Shown here in pieces: positions 59,492 through 64,000 of a DNA stretch of 64,000 nt; position 1 is the stretch's first letter; every line of letters starts with the position of its first letter. The stretch is taken from assembly GCA_009829735.1 (NCBI GenBank), contig CM020619.1:17241816-17305815 (forward strand). The letters run 5' to 3'. The DNA is from Pyropia yezoensis (Eukaryota > Rhodophyta > Bangiophyceae > Bangiales > Bangiaceae). The position numbers and the translations under genes were made by a program. The notes under the pieces are model-generated. The model was given only the letters and a program-made list of their open reading frames with translations. It had not been told where the DNA came from and searched no databases.

Positions 59492-61252
59492 CTACTCGTT
59501 TCCCGGCTCCGAGGAGTCCTTAGAGGTTTCGGTCTCCAGGTCAAAGTCCGTAGGAGCTTCCCTTGCCAGAGCCTCCGTGATGCTCTGTAAGGTTGCCACT
59601 CGGATGGCATGTACCTGTGCCTTGTCCATCTTGGAGGGTGCCCGCCGGTCAGCCCAGTTGACCGCCTTTGCAAACACCAGTCCTTGACGCTTGAGTTTCT
59701 CCTGGAGATCCTTGGGAATGGTCGGGCACTGGTAGGACATATGATCCTCCTTCTGGCACAGCCAGCAAGACCGGAACCGCTGGTTCCTGATCTGCTTGGG
59801 GGCGACCAGGGAAGGTTGCTCCTTAGAAACGAAGCCGCCCCACTTGTCCCTTGACTCCATGGGTGAGGCCTCGCCAACTGCGAGTACCGGTACAGGGTTA
59901 TCACCTCCCTTATACTTGTCGGGTCCGGGACGAACTCGCGACAACGGCTTGGGGGTTGATACCATAGGAGCCTGGAGGGCCTTGGCTTGCCGGTGCTTGC
60001 CCTGGGTATAGGCCATCAACTGCTGGAAGGTATGTTCTTGATGTTCCTGGTTGTAGTTCTCCGCATCCACTTGAAGATATTCAGGAAGCCCCTCCGAGAA
60101 GATCATCTTGAGCCTGTCCTCAGGGTAAACGTTGCCACAAGCATCGCTCATCTCCCGGACACGACGGGCGAACGCCTCTGGAGTCTCTTGTCTCTCCATG
60201 GTTGCCCGGTTCAGCCTACCGACTGCCTTACGCAGGGAGTCCGCGTCTGCGTAGTTGGACAGGAGCCAGTTGACCGCCTCCGGATAACTCGCGACGGTAC
60301 GTCCAACAATGTGCCCGGCAGAGTCTGGTAGAACCTGTGCAAACCGCTGTTCCGCTTCTCCGGTCATGAAGTTAACCAGGAGATAGAGAGCCTTGCCCTC
60401 GGACACATCGTTGTCATTGCATGCCTTGACAAACCGGCGCAGGAAGGCAAAGATAAGCGCCGGTCTCTTCCCGGAAAACTTAGGATGTCCCCCAAAGCTC
60501 GGCTGCATTCGCCGGTTCAGGGATGCCATCTTCTTGGCCATCTTCCGGGTGTAACCTTGGTCTTGGTTCTCCAGCCGGTAGTTACCCCAATACGTGACCT
60601 TGTTCAGGGTGGCATCTCCCACTTGGTGGGCAGGGAAGTCGAACTCGACTAGCCTGCGCCGGGTAGGACCGGGAGATGCATCCCAGTCATATCCCTCCTC
60701 AGAGCTGGAGGAACTGGTCTCGCTGGTGCTAGAGCGGCGGCGACGACGCCGACGCCTACGGCTGCTCCGGTCACCGGTCTTGGAGCTCCCCGCCCCATAG
60801 GACGCAAGGGGAGGAAAAGCTTGGCCGGTCCCAGGAGTCGAAGTCTCAGGAAGACCCGTAGAACCAGTCATAGCGGTGCCTCTGGCACTGCTAGTGCCCA
60901 CAGGAAGAGGTGTATACACCCAGCTGCCATGTGTGGGTCCAGGAGTAAACACACCAGGGGCTATCCCTGGAGGTTGAAGAGTAGAACCGACAGGAGGGAG
61001 ACGTCTGCTGCGAGCGGACTCAAACGCCGTTGACCCCGGGGTGGCTCCCACAGGAGGAACAGCCGGAGGAACGGGAGCAGGCGGTACTTGGCCGCCTGTA
61101 GACTCCAGTCCACTACCGGATGTCACGCCCAGGTCTGCTTCACCCGTAGGGAGAACGCCGGGTTGGGCACCGTCCCCCGCGGTGACCAGGGATGCGTCAA
61201 GGGACGCGGGGTCTACCCCTTCGGACACCGTCGTGCCAGGGAGGGTAGCCAT
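59492..61252 (-). CDS. gag: Gag protein
   Basis: This is a 586-residue structural protein of the retrotransposon particle. Residues of about 155-195 hold a Ser/Arg tract with a run of nine Arg, then an acidic Ser run. Residues of about 254-400 resemble the retrotransposon capsid domain (FAFLRRFVKACNDND, then LYLLVNFMTGEAEQRFAQVL and PEAFARRVREMSDACGNVYP). A CCHC zinc knuckle is at Cys496-Cys499-His504-Cys509 (CWLCQKEDHMSYQC) and binds the RNA. The protein ends in an acidic tail (TDFDLETETSKDSSEPGNE). The start ATG at 61252 lies 209 bases inside the 5' LTR end. Confidence 0.93.
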   Translation of the reverse strand: MATLPGTTVSEGVDPASLDASLVTAGDGAQPGVLPTGEADLGVTSGSGLESTGGQVPPAPVPPAVPPVGATPGSTAFESARSRRLPPVGSTLQPPGIAPGVFTPGPTHGSWVYTPLPVGTSSARGTAMTGSTGLPETSTPGTGQAFPPLASYGAGSSKTGDRSSRRRRRRRRRSSTSETSSSSSEEGYDWDASPGPTRRRLVEFDFPAHQVGDATLNKVTYWGNYRLENQDQGYTRKMAKKMASLNRRMQPSFGGHPKFSGKRPALIFAFLRRFVKACNDNDVSEGKALYLLVNFMTGEAEQRFAQVLPDSAGHIVGRTVASYPEAVNWLLSNYADADSLRKAVGRLNRATMERQETPEAFARRVREMSDACGNVYPEDRLKMIFSEGLPEYLQVDAENYNQEHQEHTFQQLMAYTQGKHRQAKALQAPMVSTPKPLSRVRPGPDKYKGGDNPVPVLAVGEASPMESRDKWGGFVSKEQPSLVAPKQIRNQRFRSCWLCQKEDHMSYQCPTIPKDLQEKLKRQGLVFAKAVNWADRRAPSKMDKAQVHAIRVATLQSITEALAREAPTDFDLETETSKDSSEPGNE

Positions 61253-61437
61253 GTTGGTCTCTTGACAGCCACAGTCCAGTTACCTGCGTGTCCAAAGATC
61301 GCAAGACCACAAGAGAGGGGTTGGAGAGCCAGGAATGGGGTTCCCGTGAACGGGTGCAAATAATTCCCAAACCACAGAAAAAGACAGAATAGGAACAACG
61401 CAACCGCTGCTCCCAAATGTCTCTTCTCAAACACTCC

Positions 61438-61457
61438 AATCCCCTGCTGCTCCACCA
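61438..61457 (-). other. Primer-binding site
   Basis: On the minus strand TGGTGGAGCAGCAGGGGAT begins four bases after the 5' LTR. The initial TGG is complementary to a tRNA 3' CCA end. It does not match the initiator-Met type (TGGTATCAGAG). I cannot name the tRNA without searching the tRNA set. Confidence 0.6.
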
Positions 61458-61461
61458 AATA

Positions 61462-62033
61462 TGTGGTATAAAACTCGATCCTCTCAGACACGTGTCAATA
61501 TCCCTCGGGGGAAAGGGACAGGTAACGCAGAAAGGGGAACTACGAGAATGGTATGCCTGTTGCCTCACGTGCCTGCTTGCAGGGCAAACAGATACGCACG
61601 GTAGTGCACACGGGGAAGAGGAAAGCAAACGCGCAGTTGTCTTTTTCCCTGAGGGCGCGGGCCGAGGGCGCCTCGCTGTCCCTCTTAACGTGCATCTGGG
61701 GGAACCCCGGCACGTTGGCCCGGTAGCCCCCCCATAACCCCGAGTGGCCCCGACCCGAGTCTAACCTCGTCAGGTCGGGGGCCACTATCACTACTAATTC
61801 TATTCCCACTCACTAATCTCACACTCAAATTCTCTCAAATCAAGTCCCTCACAAATATGCAAAAACACATCAGAAATCCCTCTCTCGCGTGTGGATAGCG
61901 TAGTCCACCGCATCCCAGTGCCGGGCACGGGCCACGGCCGCCAACCATCGCCACACGGCGGGCGTGTTCTGGCACCTGGTGCCCTCTGGTTGCAGTCCCG
62001 GGTCGGCGCCAAGTCGGGGCCAGGGATGCTACA
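61462..62033 (-). repeat. 5' LTR (in element sense)
   Basis: 572 bp, offset from the other LTR by exactly 9076 bp throughout, with no difference seen. It should contain the promoter for the minus-strand gag-pol RNA. Confidence 0.95.
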
Positions 62034-62038
62034 AACGT
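62034..62038. repeat. Target-site duplication AACGT (right)
   Basis: Matches 52381-52385. Confidence 0.95.
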
Positions 62039-63731
62039 ACACACTGTCCCCCACCTGCTTGGGCTTGACCACGCGAGCGTGATGGCCGTTGCGCCGAAAC
62101 ATGGCCGTCAGCGCGGCGTTGATTGCTGGGTTAGTGGTGTCGGGCTGCGCGCACTTGTTGTTCCAAAGTCACGCTTCGGCGGTCTCGGGCGTCATCGTCT
62201 CGGCGCTCTCGCCCAAAAACTTGAAGTACGCGATCATCGCCACCTTCTGCAGCGCCTCGACGACATGGCTGCTGATACGGTAAAGCTTCTGGCTCACACG
62301 AACTGTCGAGGTACCGGCCGTCATCAAGAAGACACGATGGCTGTTCAAGTAGTCATCGGCCTCGGCCGGGTTTGCACCTCGTATGGTCTTTCAAGCCTCG
62401 TGCAAGATCCCGACAGCGCGCGCGCGGCTGGGCATCGCCTGGTTTCTCTCCTTCGACCCCATCTTCTCCTTGATCATCGCCTTCTCAACAACGTCGCGCA
62501 CATTCCCGACCTCCAACTCGTTAATGCGGGCGAGCTCGAGTTGGTCGTCGCAGTAGTCCAGCATAGCAGTGCTGCAGGGGAGTCTAGTAGCGGCAGGCTC
62601 CTGCTTGGCATAGCTGACGACCGCGTCACAGACGCCCTTCACGAAGCCCTGCAGCTGCATCATGGCTTAGGCCGTGCGCTCGTTTCCAACACCCTGGTTG
62701 TGCAGGTTGTGCAGCTTGGTCGACAGCCGGTTGAACGAGGTGTGCACCTCAGCAAGCTTTTGGCTGAGTCCCGCCAAGTGGACGCACACAGGCCGCAGAT
62801 CCTCCGCGAGGACCTTCGTCATGGTGGCGACACTAACTGCGGAAGGAGCAGGCCGCTCGCCAACTGGATGCACAGAGGGCGGATCTCCTCTGGGTGTCCA
62901 CCCAGTTTGAGAGGCCGCAGTTGGGGTCGCAGGAGCAACCGCGTCAGGCGCGCCAACCGGCCGAGCTGCAGCGGCAGCAAGTGCAGCTTTTCGCCCCCGC
63001 GCTTGGCGCGTCGCTTAGTCGCCTTTCGGAAGCCCTTCTGAGCCTTGGGCGGCGCAGGGGCCACCGACGGCGTCAGGGACTTCTCCCCGGCTGGTTCTTT
63101 GTGCGTCCGATCCGGTAGCACGAAGGAGAGCGCTCGAGCTGGAAGAGCGACGGCGGAGAGACGTGCCCAACCAGGAGCCTTGAACAAGGAAGGTCGGTGT
63201 GCCCCCGAAGGCGACGATGGTGGACCACGCGGTGCCACCGGCGCCGCCGGTGTCACCGGCATCGAAGCTGCCGTCTCGTGCCCGCCACCGAGGGCTGCTT
63301 CCGTAATAGCCACGGGAGACACGCCGGAGGACAGAGGAACTCCCTTTTCTTCCGGCAGGTGTTCGAGGCGCCGCCGGCACACTCCGAGCCGCGCCTATCA
63401 TCGGCCTCGGAGCCGTCGGTGTGAAGGCGCATGCCGCGGCGCCTCCCATCGGCATGGCGGTCGCAGCACTAAGCGTGCGGCTTCCGGCTGTAGAAGGCCC
63501 TCCTACCCGCCGTGGAGGCTTCAAGACCCGAGATGGCCCCGCTCCAGCTCGACGAGGGGATGCCAGTGCGCCAGTAGCCGGTCCACCAGCTCTGCAGAGG
63601 GGCGATACGACGGCAGTTGCCGCCGCCCCCGCTTGGCCGGGGCGTGTCACAACACCAGCTGCTGCCAACGCCCCAACTTGGTAGGGGGGCACGGGCCTGT
63701 CGGGGGGGGGACATGGCCGCAGATGGGGCAA
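62034..63731 (-). pseudogene. Proximal part of the disrupted, decaying gene
   Basis: On the minus strand three frames follow one another, as if one ancestral frame had suffered indels. About 63731-63380 is Pro/Ala-rich. About 63380-63000 has ordinary blocks and a basic motif (KGFRKATKRRAKRGGEKL). About 63000-62034 contains MTKVLAEDLRPVCVHLAGLS, then MMQLQGFVKGVCDAVVSYAK and SQKLYRISSHVVEALQKVAM. The last frame is broken by three stops: TAA at 62667-62669, TGA at 62391-62393 and TGA at 62169-62171. It runs in frame into the retrotransposon's target site and continues beyond the element at 52380. Both TGA codons could be C-to-T changes of CGA. The family is not recognised. The decay predates or accompanies the insertion. 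Confidence 0.6.
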
Positions 63732-64000
63732 GAACTGGGAACAGGCAGCGCAAACGAGGACGTTGAGAGGACGCAGCCGAACAATGGGCCGCTATGTAAC
63801 GTCAGTACGGCGCTTTGAGCACCCCTCGCTTCGCTGATGTGGCACCAGCTGGGTCACCTGTGGCGCAAACGCAAGGCCACGACCATCAGGCAGCATGACG
63901 TGCGACACGCCCTGGCCGATCGAGTAACTGTGCCCTCCCACCCCACAAGCACGTCCCCCCGCCCCCCGGCGCTCCTGCAACCGCACACAGGGGGTCAAAC
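63732..64000. other. Right edge, no supported gene
   Basis: No convincing coding frame or RNA gene is seen in the last 270 bases. The disrupted gene may extend beyond the window. Confidence 0.4.

Larger units (their letters stand above)
52386..62033 (-). mobile_element. Complete Ty3/gypsy chromovirus-type LTR retrotransposon
   Basis: This is a 9648-bp element flanked by the 5-bp target duplication AACGT, with two 572-bp LTRs that start TG and end CA. Transcription sense is minus: 5' LTR 61462-62033, primer-binding site, gag, pol, an antisense open frame, polypurine tract, 3' LTR 52386-52957. The pol order (protease, reverse transcriptase, RNase H, integrase, chromodomain) defines a chromovirus. 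The two LTRs look identical by eye, gag and pol are open, and all catalytic motifs are intact. This implies a recent, possibly still active insertion. It is nested in an older disrupted gene. Confidence 0.96.

Overview
The window is GC-rich eukaryotic nuclear DNA and most likely comes from a red alga, with Bangiales (Porphyra/Pyropia type) the best guess. Three things point there. A nuclear psbO encodes a bipartite lumen-targeting peptide and a mature protein of the red-lineage type (start of mature chain LTRSDIASLTYEQVKG). The host genes I recognise look intronless. The proteins are swollen by Ala, Gly, Pro and Ser homopolymers, while the intergenic DNA is full of long G or C runs. The genus is inference; the eukaryotic photosynthetic identity is secure. 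A 500-base N gap (49211-49710) marks this as a draft scaffold.

Layout. 1-6.1 kb: a PIF/Harbinger-type DNA transposon, with a DDE transposase (+) converging on a SANT/Myb-like partner protein (-) that overlaps an upstream RGG-rich frame. 6.1-8.6 kb: non-coding DNA with a 91-bp tandem duplication. 8.6-10.4 kb: a SET-domain (Rubisco LSMT/SETD3-type) protein. 11.5-12.6 kb (-): an Mpv17/PMP22 membrane protein split by a homopolymer frameshift. 14.4-18.5 kb (-): a very long Ala/Pro/Gly-rich open frame of unknown function. 20.5 kb: a cluster of short palindromes. 21.9-25.8 kb: a PH + DDHD phospholipase-like protein. 26.4-27.4 kb (-): psbO. 28.3-30.3 kb (-): a membrane-anchored leishmanolysin-like (M8) zinc peptidase. 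33.8-34.7 kb: two ends of a DYRK-like kinase without its catalytic core. 37.1-37.5 kb (-): a small secreted protein built of three cysteine-rich repeats. 38.8 and 42.9 kb: two weaker gene candidates, a short secreted protein and a Pro-rich nuclear protein. 44.1-48.1 kb (-): an armadillo-repeat protein.

52386-62033 is a complete, young LTR retrotransposon of the Ty3/gypsy chromovirus type. It has 572-bp LTRs that look identical, TG...CA ends, a 5-bp target duplication AACGT, and gag and pol on the minus strand. It also carries a 705-residue open frame on the opposite strand between pol and the 3' LTR. The element has inserted into an older open frame on the minus strand: conceptually removing the element and one AACGT restores an uninterrupted frame across the junction. 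That host frame was already decaying, with three in-frame stops and at least two frame changes, and it runs on the far side into a 36-bp minisatellite.

The host genes do not form an obvious pathway; they look like ordinary neighbours in a compact nuclear genome (photosystem II, lipid hydrolysis, protein methylation, proteolysis, scaffolding). The accessory biology is in the two mobile elements, the nested insertion, the secreted cysteine-repeat protein and several structured non-coding tracts. Start and stop positions inside homopolymer-rich genes should be treated as approximate.
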